Shown here: piece by piece, positions 37,530 to 49,759 of the stretch
How positions within the stretch are numbered: position 1 is the first letter of the stretch
How the letters are laid out: each line of letters begins with the position of its first letter
Assembly (NCBI RefSeq): GCF_949628215.1
Contig: NC_134278.1
Coordinates: forward strand, 107,799,277-107,863,276
Length of the DNA: 64,000 bases
Direction of reading: 5' to 3'
Source: Phalacrocorax aristotelis
Taxonomy: Eukaryota > Chordata > Aves > Suliformes > Phalacrocoracidae
The notes under the pieces: model-generated
What the model saw: only the letters and a program-made list of their open reading frames with translations
What the model was told of the DNA's origin: nothing
Database searches by the model: none
Made by a program: the position numbers and the translations under genes

Positions 37530-37720
37530 AATGCTAAAGCATTATCACATCAACTGCTGGGCTAAGAAGCTTGACCCAAAGCCCTGTGCCAGTGAATTAT
37601 TTTCCCCTGACATATGGCTTAAGGCTGAAGGATTTGAACACTTAATTGGTGCATTTTCTGCAAGGCTTTAAAGGCTTGGCAAGGTGAGAGTCCTGCTAAT
37701 CAGTGATACAGCTGTGAAAC
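37530..37720. promoter_or_regulatory. Candidate conserved non-coding element with CTTAATTGGT and E-box
   Basis: CTTAATTGGT at 37641-37650 is a good NK/homeodomain-type core, and a CAGCTG E-box lies at 37709-37714, with CCTGCTAATCAG close by. The block has no simple repeat. This is a composition-based suggestion only. Confidence 0.22.
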
Positions 37721-38842
37721 AGCTCCTGCTATGCATCACCAGAAGCCTCCACCTACAAGAATTTATTCATCTCCTGGAGCTCAAGGGATTTGTATTATCT
37801 GAAGGTGTTAAAATAATTTCTAAGTGAAGTTGTCCAAATATTGTGTTGCAAACATCCTTCATAATTTGTATTCATTGAAACTTGTAACAGCATAGATCTG
37901 TTAATGTACATGAAAAAGAACACCATGGCTTTCTCTCTCGCCTTATCATGGTGGGGTGGCTCTTTGTTAACCAGCAAAACAAAACACAGTCCTTGTTACT
38001 TTTGCTTTTTCCTGCTAGAGTTACCCCAGCCCTTCTCTACAAGCAGGCATTCACAAATTTAACACCTTTACAGCACTTTTTTGTCATTGAAACTATAAAA
38101 AAAAAACCAAAATACTTCTAACCTAAAGATGGGTCATTTGTTGAGAAATTTGGGAAATTAAATCTTCATTCATTATTAGCACCCCTGGAAAACAATTATT
38201 CAGAGCATTGATTTTCCATTTTCAACCTGCCATTTTACTCTGCTTACACCTCTGACTTGCCAAACAATGATTTCTGAACAGTCCATACATTTTGCTGGCT
38301 TTTTACTTTCTCTGCAAAAAGTTCTCTAAATAAATTATATTACTTTCATTCTTGCTGATTTTCTAGTTCTATATCATCAGAAACATTGTAGACCCACTCT
38401 TCACTGAGCTCCTGCAAGCTGGAAGGAATTCTGCACATGAAGGATTTGCAGGATGGACACATTATCGTGAATCTTCTGTTTTTCCAAGGAAAAGTATTTT
38501 TCACATTGATTCAGCCAAAATGATCTTATTATAGTGAGGACAATAAAACTAAAGAGCATAGTTACTGTACCCATCAGAGAAAAGAAAACTGTATCCAACC
38601 ACAAACTGACAACTATTCTTACAAGTGAAAGACGTTGTTCGTGCAGGGCACACCCTTGCAGTCACACTCACTCACACACATACAGAAATAAAATTGATAG
38701 AGTCTCGAAGTATTAGGGCTACTTTGGAAGGCATTCCACAAATATTTGTAGTAATTGAATAAAGTCAATTAAATTTCATTCTCTTAAACATGGAAGCACA
38801 AAAGAGGGAAGCAGAGGTTGGAAATGTTCAAGGAATGCATGT

Positions 38843-38897
38843 CTAGGGCCCTAGTCCCAAAAAGCTAGGTACAAGTCTAAATGCAATCTAAATGCAA
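38843..38897. repeat. CTAGGGCCCTAG palindrome and 11-bp tandem duplication
   Basis: A perfect 12-bp palindrome lies at 38843-38854. Downstream, TCTAAATGCAA is present twice in direct tandem at 38876-38886 and 38887-38897, a recent-looking slippage duplication. Confidence 0.8.
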
Positions 38898-40609
38898 TTT
38901 TAATCTTCTTTTTTTTGTTTGTTTGTTTTAATTCTGTTAGTTTCCCTTTCCTCTTTCCTCTGCTAAACACATGTGAAATTTGGGAGATGGTACAAAATCC
39001 CTCTGTCCATTTTCTCCGCTCACCTCCACTGGCCAGGAGTTTTATTTTTAAAGTTTTATAGACTTCAAGCATACTTTTAGTCCTGGCATTGTGCAGGAGT
39101 TCTGTGCCTCAGAATAAGATGATCCTCACCCACAACAAAGAACAAACCTGACAAAGATAACACTGCTTCTCTTTCATTCTCTGTTTACACTAGCGTCACC
39201 CACAGCTTTGCAGCGCCTCTCTCAAATTTGTAAATGACAAAGACATTCAAAGAAAACCGGGCTCAGCTTCTTAAAATATCTTTGACAACTTAATTAACTT
39301 TGCACACTGGCATCTCAAAACTGTCAATTGTAATGTAGTTCAAAGATCAGTTAAAAGATCAGTTCTTTTTCTCTGTATATGGGAAAGTATTTTTACACTA
39401 GCAAATACCAATTTACACTCATTAAGTTCTGTGAATAAGCCTGCTGACACACTGGGGGTCCCATTGAAACATGTTCTTCACAAATACAGTAGGTGTAGTG
39501 TTTATCCATTGCTTAACTGTGCTGAATAAGCTCTTTGACAAATAAGAGCATTCTTGCTGGCCCCAGTTATCAGAAGGAGCACTACGTGCACTCCGCTGCA
39601 GTCATTCACCATGTTTTGTCATCCTACCAAACAATTCTTAATTAACAAACTTTCCAAATGGTTAGGACTAAATCCCTCTGTGCAGCGAAGGTGTAAAACC
39701 ACTGGTGTGGATTGCTGTAACTCGCTGGTTAGATTTCTTGTGTCTTATGTAATCCTAACACTTCATATTTTGGCCATTTTTCTGCTTTCACTTTGTGGGG
39801 GGTAAACGTTCAGAGTTTCATGTCAGGACAGTCATGCAATCCAGCACACAGGCTGGCTTGGCAGGGCTGGGTGCTGCTGGCGCAGCCATTGTCATTGGCA
39901 GGCAGCTCAGCTTCTCTCTCTACCCCTGGCACCGTCAGGTGCCACCTCGGTGGAAGCTATTTGTGGTAAGTGCACATCCTTATATTGGTAAGCTGTAACT
40001 GGGAACTGTTTGTGTACCTCCACACAAAGTGGTTCTCAGGTCATATTACATGTCATAAAAGTCATGAGCCTTCTCCTGGAGACTATTTTCTGACTCACTA
40101 AGGTTCATTTCTATCCCAAGGACCAGCAATATCAATAAACTTTCTCCTTTAGACCCCTCCATGACTTATATTACTTTATGTTTATTAGTGCATTTGGGTT
40201 TTTGGAAAGCAAACGAGGACATCAGTGGTGACATTTTTGGAGTTCATATGCTTGGGACTTCACTGTGGATATGTATAAAATCTATTGTCCAGCTGAGGGT
40301 TTAATTTTGCTTGTATCACAGGCTGCCAACACATCTCTGGCATTTCAATTTGTTTCACTGTGCTAAGTCCTGCTTTCCCTTGACTTCTCACCCATCCCAT
40401 TCTCTGCCATAGGCTACAAATCTAGAACAAAGCTTCAACATAACAGCAAATGAAGTTTGGGAGCCAGAGGAAAGAAAACAGGAAGATTTTGCCAGCAGTG
40501 TACTTACCAGCCTTTTCCCCCCAGGCACTATAACTTTTGTGTGACCAACTAAAGCTGAACAAGGTGGTCATTCTGTAATCCACGCAGCTTTTACCTGCAT
40601 CTATTTAAA

Positions 40610-40690
40610 AGTGTATAAACAAATGTATACACACATACCTATCTACATATACACATATGTGTGGGTTCACCTCCTTGCATACACATAAAA
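40610..40690. repeat. Degenerate CA/TA tract
   Basis: A loose tract of gtata, acaca and atac units contains a perfect 12-bp palindrome ACACATATGTGT at 40651-40662. It looks like a decayed dinucleotide microsatellite. Confidence 0.65.
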
Positions 40691-41369
40691 TGTGCGGACG
40701 AGGGTGAATTGTATGATGGTGTGATGGGAAAACAAGCCTGACACTTAAATGAAAACTTAAAGTTGCCCACTGTTTGAATGAGGCAAAATGAGATGGAGGC
40801 CCTTCCAAATAGGTCATGTGTCTTCTTTACAGCACAGAGTCACATGCTCAGTAACTTTCAGTTAAGCAATGGAAAAATTATTTGGACGTATTTTAAGAAA
40901 AGGAGGAAGGGAAATTCAAATTTATTTGTTTATGTTTCTTTCTGTAAAACCTTAAATGTCAAGAATCTAACTATATGAGGTCAGAAGAAAGCATAAAAAC
41001 TTCTAACAATGATCTAAAGCAGATTATAATGTACATAAAAAGGTCAGACCTAAACATCAGCCACTACAGACTTTTCCACAATTTGATCTGAGTTTTATAT
41101 GCTTTGACATAAAGCTCTTCAGAGTTGTAGCTTGTCAGACTTTATTGTTGTAACACTTGGAATGAAAAGAGAAATGCTCCGTAATATTTCCTTAGTATGA
41201 TTTGCTAATGTTGTAATTGGGATGTTTACTGTCTGAATATATTGCTTGGGCTAATGGGTATATAAGGAAAAAAGAATGGCCCAAGAGAGGCCTCTTGGGG
41301 GTGTTCAGAGAAGTCAGGCTACACAAATTATTGACAGAAGATAATACAATTTTATAGAGTATAAAGAGC

Positions 41370-41440
41370 TATATATTATATAATTATAGACTATATCTTT
41401 CTACTATACGAATATATAGTATTATATAATATAAATACGT
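41370..41440. repeat. TA-rich low-complexity tract
   Basis: About 70 bp composed almost only of A and T in tata/atta units, interrupted by a few C and G. Probably a decayed (TA)n tract. Confidence 0.75.
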
Positions 41441-41564
41441 GCACCTAAAAATCTTTTTTCCCCAAATGCTTCATTCTTATTGATAAAAGAAACAGCTATT
41501 TGAGTGTAGTAGGCTGTCTGCTCTTTGTAAACAGTTAGACAAAACCTTCCAAAGGAAAGACCTG

Positions 41565-41619
41565 CAAGTTTTCAAGCTTTTTGGCTTCAAGCTTTCCAAG
41601 CCTTTCAAGCTTTTTGGTA
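41565..41619. repeat. CAAGCTTT tandem repeat
   Basis: Four imperfect copies of a TTCAAGCTTTTTGG-like unit follow each other, with two exact copies of TTCAAGCTTTTTGG at about 41571-41584 and 41604-41617. The central AAGCTT is palindromic, so the tract also has pairing potential with itself. Confidence 0.75.
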
Positions 41620-41810
41620 TCGTAAACATACAAGATAAACAGGACAATGTAGCTTTCTGCCTCGTCTAGGACTGCAGATCCTGTCATTTTGGGTACTCAG
41701 ACAGATCAGAAAGAGCTCCTGTCATGACAAAGACATATTCAGATATTTTAAAAGTTTTGTTGTGTTTTTTTTTGGTGGGGTGAGAGTGTTTGCTTTTATT
41801 AAAGGACTCT

Positions 41811-42050
41811 CTAGGTACATCTGCACTGTTCTCGGAAGCAGACTTGGCAGTAGCTATGAAGAAGGCCAGTTTCCTGCTGTGCCTGTCCCCACCGCAGAGC
41901 CAGGCCACAGGCATCCCCTGCTGCCTCCTCCACAGCCAGCTTGCCCCGAGACCCCCTCAGGCCACCCTCGCGAAGAAGGGCACAGACTGCAGGAGAGCTG
42001 CTGTGTCTGCAGGCTTCATTACCTCTACTCATGGAGGACAAATACATTTA
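41811..42050. other. GC-enriched patch
   Basis: The stretch is clearly GC-richer than its flanks and keeps several CpGs. Open frames run through it in two + strand frames and one - strand frame, as expected from GC content, and none looks like a known protein. It could be a weak CpG cluster, an old insertion or a constrained element. Confidence 0.4.
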
Positions 42051-43114
42051 ATATTTAACATTTCCTATGTGTTAAAAACCAGCGCTGTTTTGGCAGTACA
42101 AGAAGGGCAGCTGACTGACCTCACAGCTGGCTTTAAAGACAAGCAGCCAGGCAGTTCTCACTGCCCTACATGACAGCTTTCCTCTAGTGCAGGCCAAAAC
42201 AAGTCACCCAGTGTGCAGATGGGAGGAGCTCACCTGAGTTGAATTTTGGCTCTTTCTATCACGAACAGGCTGTGCTTTGTGCAGGTTTCTGCTCAACTGC
42301 AGGAGAAAAAGCTTTCTTCCTCAGAACATTTGAAACAAAAAGGCAAACTAAAAATGCATTTCTAACCGATTGCCCTATTAAAATGCCTCAGGATTGTGCA
42401 AACAAAGAAAAACATTATTTTTTTTAGCTTCTTTTTCATAACATGCAAATGCTGAGATAATACAAAGCTGGGTGTGCTGTGGAAACCTAGACAGATCAGA
42501 CACTGGATATACAGTATTTGTTTTCTGAGTCTTTGCCCACACAGAGTTTTCTTACAGCTACTAAACAAAGGTCCTGGGAAGGCAGAACTCTCAACCAACC
42601 GCATTTTGTTCGGGAAAAATAAAATTCTTTAAAAGGGTTTCTCTATTTTGTTTTCTTTAAGCAATCCAACCCAATCCTTTAAAGTGACACTTCAATAAAA
42701 TATTCTCAAAAGGGATAACATCTTTTAAATCTCTTTTTATCCTGTAAAACAAAGAGCTCTGCCCATCACAGTGGGAGATGCACACATGTCGCCTGGCTGT
42801 GTCTGAATGTCACATATCACAGAAGGATGAGATGGGCTCTGAAGCAACCCAAAATGTCTATATTGTAATAGCTCTGGTTTTCATATCCTTGGCTGATTTT
42901 GTCATTTGTTCATGATTATAACCACTACTTACACTTGCTAGCTGTATAGCAGGAGTCATATAAACTTTGTATTTCTACACTGCAGATACACTCAAATAGA
43001 GAGTCCAACTCTCTGTTTTGCCTTCAAAGTAAAGCATGTGGTATAATTTCCTTGCCCTTGGGGATAATCAGTCCCTCCTTTCTGCATACTGCAAAATACA
43101 GTTTTCTATTAGTC

Positions 43115-43136
43115 TAACCACTGACACCAGTGGTTA
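43115..43136. repeat. Perfect 9-bp inverted repeat, 4-base spacer
   Basis: TAACCACTG at 43115-43123 is followed after ACAC by its exact complement CAGTGGTTA at 43128-43136. The arms include AACCACT, close to RUNX-type and NK2-type sites, so a palindromic protein site is possible; a simple hairpin is the alternative. Confidence 0.75.
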
Positions 43137-44859
43137 AAACAGAAATAAACAAGAGTAGTACAGAGATGAATGAGACTGTATGGAGTTATATTGTAAATAT
43201 TCCCCCAAGGGGGTTTGTTTCTCCCGTGATACTCTTGGTTTTTTTTCTGCTAGTGTTATGGAACTTGCAGGTGAAAGGTATTTTCCAAAACAGACCTTCT
43301 CAACAGGAGAAGGAATTAGGAGAATCCTGAGTCTTTACTTCACTCTCAGAAGCAGGTCATAGCTCTCTTGGCATGCTGTGCCATAATCATAGATCACTGG
43401 AATAATTTATTTGAATTGGAATTAAGGTTAAAAACTAGCATCTCAACAACATGAAAAGCATGCTACCATTTCAATTCACTTACACAATTAGATGAGTTGT
43501 ACATAAAGATACCTGGGGATCATTGCAGCAGAGACCAGCTTGTTTAGTTATTGAAAGGAAGTATTTCTTTACAAGAAATAAATTAAGAACTGCTGTTATT
43601 TGAAATATTGGCAAAACACACGCCACAAAAACCTAGACCGCAAACAATGCATCAAGGTCACATGGTTCTGTGTTTTATTTCAGGCAATTACTGATCAGGG
43701 AAGATCTTGTGGTAAAGGAGTGGGGAAGACTCAGGCATTCTGTGTCTAACGGGCTGACACAGACAGTCCTGTGTTCCCGCTGCTGTGACTTTCAGCCTCG
43801 CTAAGATGCCCTGAGGCCTTGTGTTTTTGTATGCTGGAGGTCATTCAGAGCAGGCACTCTAACTCACAGGTCACACTTGCAGTGTGCTGATTAAATTCCT
43901 CTTGGTCCCTGTATCTATCCTGATCATTTTAATGCTACTTTTCTTTTCACAGGAGTGATGTGAGGCTACATGCACTGATGTGTGTAATACACATCATGCA
44001 AACACAATAAAAAACAAACACAGAAATCCTAGAAAATAAGGTAAAAATAAAGTAGCCTAAATGCACCAATTCAAAACTGAATTTGGAAGTCAATAACTCT
44101 GGTGTTTTATTTACATTTCCCCTCTGATTTTCAGTTGAATATGTAGATAACTTGCAAAAAATCTATAATATTTCAATTTGCTGAGCAAAATCATGGATAA
44201 TACCATGAAGGAAGATGCTGGAAGACTTTTTTTTTTAGGGTTTTCTCTTTTTAATCCACGGAAAACCATTTCTCCTAATAGGCTTCTTTTTTATATATAT
44301 ATACAGGATAGAAATTATAGTCAACAGGCAGACTTATCTGATGCCACTCTGAGTTAAAGCACAGAATTTTGCCTAAAGAGAGAAGGCAAAATCAGCACTG
44401 TACCTGTGCCCAATTTTCTGTACACTTTTAGTTTATTTCAAAGGAAAAATAAGGGAATTTATCGTATCTGCTTTTAAAGTGGACTGTTGACAGGGCGGTT
44501 CTGCTTTACCCTGCTTCTCTTCCAGCTCATGCATTTATCTCTTTAGCTTTCTGAGGCATGTTGTCTCTCTTTGTTCTGATAAGGATAATCCACTGATTCT
44601 CCTTCCTTTCCCTGCAGTATTCACATGGAGGCTGGTATAAACTGACATCCATATGGCATTCATCCCACTGAATGGTGCTAGGAGCAGTGCGGGGCCGTAG
44701 GAGGACAGGTCAGCTGGATGACCCTTGGGGCAACCGGGCTGACTCTTACCCCCAGAACTGCTGACCACTGTCACAGCACAGTGTAATCACATTTTATAAC
44801 ATCACCCTTTAGACCTTTTCTGTTAGGCACACTGAGAGCTTTACACCTTCTCCCGGGAC

Positions 44860-44903
44860 ACATGTACATACATGTACATTTTTACCTGATTTCCAGGTAA
44901 AAA
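44860..44903. repeat. Direct repeat and perfect 10-bp hairpin
   Basis: CATGTACAT occurs twice in a row at about 44861-44879. Immediately after, TTTTTACCTG at 44879-44888 pairs perfectly with CAGGTAAAAA at 44894-44903 around a five-base loop. On either strand this would fold into a clean stem. A stem of this size is expected about once by chance in a window this long. Confidence 0.8.
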
Positions 44904-47716
44904 ACTTCTGACCTGGCTCATGCAGCCTTTGGTCAGGTGAAGGGAACCTCATAAACAACAGAAGAACCTGGAAAAGATTTGGATGGAAAGACAGCTGTAC
45001 TTCTAAAGACATTGACACCTGCACAGTCATCTGTGCAGACAGACCCCATCTGTAGGGACCAGTCCTACCTCGCTGGAATGGTGGCTTTGTAGGGAAAGGA
45101 CAACGCAATTAGCTCTGATTTACTCTCTAGATTTGATGACTTGCTGTCTGATGTATTGTTCCCTTTGAGTGCTTTGTGGAGTACCAATCAGTGTGGAAAG
45201 CACAATTATTAAGCCTTGAAATCCACCCTGGTTGCAATTGTACAGATTCCAACAGTGCCAATTTAATGTTTTCTTTAGGAAGCCAAAGATTATTTTCTTG
45301 CCAACCTTCCTGCAGTAGGCATTTTTGACAGCGAGCTGGAACAGTGAAGTCGAATCTGCAAGACTTCCTGTATACCCTGCTGTGCTGGAGGATAGAATAT
45401 TTTGAAACTGGTATGAAATTCAGCTGGAATTTAAACAGGGAGAGAAATCCAAGGAAAAACTTTTAAAAAATCATTGGCTCAAGTGTATTATGATACTGAT
45501 ATTCAGAAGATCCTAAAATAGAAAAAACACCAGCAATACGTCCACTGCTATTTCTCAACTAATAAGAAAGCCTATAACATTTATTTCTACTGCCTTGCAA
45601 ATGCTAAGAAGAATTTTCACTGTTTAATGGCATTGTCAAACCAAAAACAATTGCAGCAGAGTGCTAGAATGTGCCTGTGAGGCATTGCTGTTTCCATGCT
45701 CAATTTCAACACCCTCCTTATAGACATTTCACTATAAAAAGATGTTGATTAGATAAAAAAGTAAGTTTTTTATTCCATAATGAGGGAGGTGTGTTTTCTG
45801 TTTATCCTAATACTCACAAAAGGGTAGAGAAATTTGCGTGAGAGGACAGAGAAAATGCTCAACAAATTGCTATACATCTGAACATCCTAAACTACCTGTT
45901 TACCCAGAAAACCATTTTGTGTGACATTTCAGTTGTCTGTTTTTGAGAAGCAGGCAAAGAAAACTTTTTTTTGCAAAATCAGCAGTCAAAAATTGATTTT
46001 AAAAGTCAAGACATTGAAACTCTTTGAACACTGGAGTTAATAAGGAAAGATTATGGGTAGACAAAATCAAGTCCTGACCTTCAAACTTAAAATTAATGGG
46101 ATCACTTTTACACTTAAAATGAATCAACTAGTAAGTACTTGAAGGTCTGGGATAAAAAAGCCTAACAAACAACAAGCCCAAAACCCCTATTTCTTGTGGT
46201 TAACAGTGCAAGAGGTATTTTACAACTTCCTTGTAACTGTACAGATAGCATTTATGGTATCTGCATCCAATAGAGCTTTCTTTACATACCTCTACCACTG
46301 ATCAGATTGTGCACTCTAGAGTCTTCTGCTCACAAATACAACCTTTCTAAAACCATTTTCTTCTCTCCTTTGTTTGGCTGTTGCTTTAAAAAATTCCCCA
46401 TTGTTTCTTCTCTTCTTTGTTATTCCCTAACGCTATGCTATCCTTATCTATTACATTCAAGAAAGCTGCTGGGTTATGGCACTGGCATCTGAATCTTGCC
46501 TCTCCACCCACTCCATGCCCTAACCTCTGGCAGAAAAGGAGGGGAAGGAGATAGCTAACTGAAGGACAAGCTGAGAGAATGAGGACAACAGCTGAATGAA
46601 AAGAGATAAGAAGCATACGGGAAGCATACAAGGTCATGATTCAGGGATCAGTAATGAGAGTGAAGCTGATCGACATGGAGAATGACATGGGCTAAAACTA
46701 CCTCTTCTTTTCTTTGCTTCAGTATGCCTTCAAGTTGGTATGCAAATGGGATCAATCTCACTATGTATTTAGAACTTGCAGAGAAGAGCTCTTGTTTTCT
46801 GCTCTGGAAAAGAAAATGCACTGCCACATAATTATTTTTGACTGAGAGTGCCTTTAAGAAACTTCCTTTAAGGTTTGATGCAGTACAAGCAAGACTACCC
46901 CAAAAACTGTGTAAGGAATTTTTGTTCAGCAAAGCAGAACTTGAACAACCTGTTACATCAAGACGTGTAACCCATTTTGGCTGTTTCATAGAAGAAAAAA
47001 ATATGTCCACCAGTCAGTGAAGTTCCTCCTGTCTGTCAGATGACACACTTGACAAGGCTTAAGATTCTCACCAGAAGTTTCCTATAAGAAGATAGGTGGG
47101 CATCCTTGTCAAACAATTATATCATCTCCTTCGATACTGCATTCAGTGTTTGCTTACAATAAGGTACCTCACGAACACTACATGATTTTCAGTTGAGAAC
47201 TTTCTTCTTGAGTCCTCCTCAAGTTATTCCTCCCAATAACTTAGGGAAATGTAACAGAGGAATGACTAACACCTTCCAGCCTATGTAAACCTTGGTGCAC
47301 AGTGATACAGCCTTTTGGGGAACGTGATAGAGTGAGATTTCAAGTTGCAGGTGACATAAGGCCCCCAGTAAGGGCTGTAAAAGTAAAGCTATCATCACCA
47401 CAAAGCTGTGTGAGTTCATTCTCCACACCATGTGGTACTGGATTATGATCAGTGACTATCAGGCTAACTGTGGTGGGTTGCCCATCATACGGGGGCCGCT
47501 AGCTACAGCTTTGGCAAAACTATCTAAATCTGAGAGTCCCATTGCCTTACTCCTTCCAGACAAGGCTGATTAAATAATCTGAAAATGTCTACAGGCATGA
47601 CAACATTGTGGAGGTCTTCAATATCAGCATGACATTCAACACAATACATCTCTATTTCAAAAGTTAATTGAAATCCCCATGGGTAAAAAAAAGCTTATGT
47701 AACATTTGCTTCACTC

Positions 47717-47760
47717 ATGACTCGCTGCGGGATACAGCGATGACTCCCGGCTCGCTGTGA
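47717..47760. repeat. Nested CpG-bearing repeat
   Basis: ATGACTC occurs at 47718-47724 and 47740-47746, CTCGCTG occurs at 47721-47727 and 47751-47757, and CAGCGA at 47735-47740 is the inverse of TCGCTG. About five CpGs fall in under 45 bp, which is unusual for the surrounding CpG-poor DNA. Confidence 0.6.
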
Positions 47761-49744
47761 TGGATAGGCTCAGAACAGCAGTGGTTGACATTTTCTACGT
47801 CTTGGCCCTTTAATATGTTTTATGTTTGCACAGTTGCAATGAACATTCTCCACTGCCTTTAATCCTGGCTGATAAATGAAGCATGAGTCTCCCTCTAACC
47901 TTGGATACTCTCACAGCTAATGCTTGCTTGATATGATCTGCATTTTTCCATGGACTCTGTTGGAAACTGTCCAATTAGCTCTCCCCAGCTATTGAAGGAA
48001 CATTGCCATTGACTGCTTAATGCTTTTCCTAAAAATTATTAGTCATGCCTGCTTTTTTACCATACAATAGTCATAATTTAACCAGTTTCCCAGGTTGTAT
48101 AAAATCTATTCAAAAGGGTCAAGAATTGAGTCAGGAGATCCTACAGCAAAAGGCAACAGAAAATCCTTGGACAAATAAGGACTCTCTCACTGTCTGTAAA
48201 CTGGTTTAAATCTAAAGCCATGCAGTCAATCTCTGTGTCTCAGTTAACTATACTTGGAAAAGCAGTCTAATTCTGATATCATCTGGAATGACATGAGCGT
48301 GAAAAAGAAAATTATAATACTAGGAGTAATTCCTTCTCCTTTCTCACATGTCAAAATTATACTTGAGGAGCACTTGTGATATATCATTCTCCATGCATCT
48401 TTCAGCTTCTAGTTATAACCTTTTTAAAGCACACACTTTACTAACAAAAAAAAGCTGCAGATCAAAGCATGACAGTTGACACCACGAAAACAAAGAGACA
48501 AGGTTACTGGAACAAAACCAAGAAACCAAACTGCTGAAAAGCCTTCAAGTACAGAGTGGGCTGATGAAAATCAGAGTGCACTGCATGATTTGAGTAAAAA
48601 GGGGATGAAATAGAAAAGAAGGAGGAAAGACTGATAAAAACCAAGGGTTGAAGACTTATAAAGAAAGCATAAGAAGCTGATGGCTCCAGACTTGGGTTTT
48701 ATAACCATAAACTCTGTAATGCATTTAGAATTTAATGGAGAAACCACTGAATATGGCATCAAACAACAAGACAGAATGAGGAGGAAGGATACTGAAAAAA
48801 AAATTCCTCTCATCGGTAAATGAAAAGTACTCAGAGCGGTGATAACAAATAAACCTCTTCACCATTGATCTGAGTGTACGTGAAAGCACATGGCTGTGCC
48901 TCACTATTTTTTTAGCCCTAAAAGTGGCTGGACAGCCCACAAATTGTGTGACATTAGCCAGCAGCTAGAATGGGCTCTGATTTAATATGTGTATCTTCAG
49001 CTTTTTTTGCTGAAGCTCCTACCAACCCCAGAAAGGAATATTAGGAGTTATTCTCTTATAACTTACTCATCAGTAAATCATGTACTATCATAGCTTCCTC
49101 TGTGTAGGTAGGAAATGCAATTGCATTCCCACACACGTTGGTGATAAATCCAGTCAATATTGCCAGAAAGACATTTCTTTCCTTATAAATTTCACCACAC
49201 AACTTCAGTACATGGAATTAGGATCCCAGGAATCCCAACTCTTACACAGTTGATGTAGCCACTAAAATATTGTTTTGCCCTCCACCATCTAGCACATAAA
49301 GTGTGGGTGAATGAGCTAATTTTAATGCCACCTTAAAAAAGCAAACTAATTTGAACCACAGAATACTGCATTACAGCAAGGTCTTTTTAAAGAACATAAA
49401 ACCAAGGAAAAACACAAGGAAGACTCTTATGTTGCAGCTGCCTTGAATTCTTCTGTCATGCTCAGGTACTGTTGTGCTGTGTGTGCTTCTACCTGGTAGG
49501 CATCTGTCAGTCAGCCCAGCAGACAACATGAATGACATGAGGATATTGCAATGAGAGTTTAAACAGATTTCTGGCTGAAAGTTTATGTCACTTCTAAGTC
49601 ATGACTTAAACAGGGAAAGAAAATCTAAAACAGTAATTGCTAGAACTTGGCATGTTGAGAGGATTTTAGAATAGAAGAATAAGTTTGAGATCAAACCACA
49701 TTGTTTGTACCACAAACATCCAGCTAATAAAGGATGATTCAGCT

Positions 49745-49759
49745 AAAAAAAAAAAAAAA
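49745..49759. repeat. A15 homopolymer
   Basis: Fifteen A on the + strand. It may be a relic poly(A) tail, but no retroposed body or target-site duplication is evident. Confidence 0.85.

Larger units (their letters stand above)
35841..41369. other. Gene-free stretch around a microexon candidate
   Basis: No gene is recognised. The stretch includes the 24-nt exon candidate at 35991-36014, the enhancer-like block at 37530-37720, a 12-bp palindrome with a tandem duplication at 38843-38897, a direct repeat AAAGATCAGTT at 39342-39352 and 39354-39364, A10 at 38097-38106, and a CA/TA tract at 40610-40690. A GTG|gtaagt donor-like site occurs at about 39966 downstream of a moderately GC-rich open frame, without a convincing acceptor. 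Confidence 0.5.

Noticed and set aside
39795..39965. Ala/Gly-rich open segment ending in GTG|gtaagt
   Set aside because: A donor is present but no convincing acceptor or start context precedes it.
49745..49759. A15 as a processed-pseudogene or retroposon tail
   Set aside because: No target-site duplication or retroposed body is recognisable upstream.
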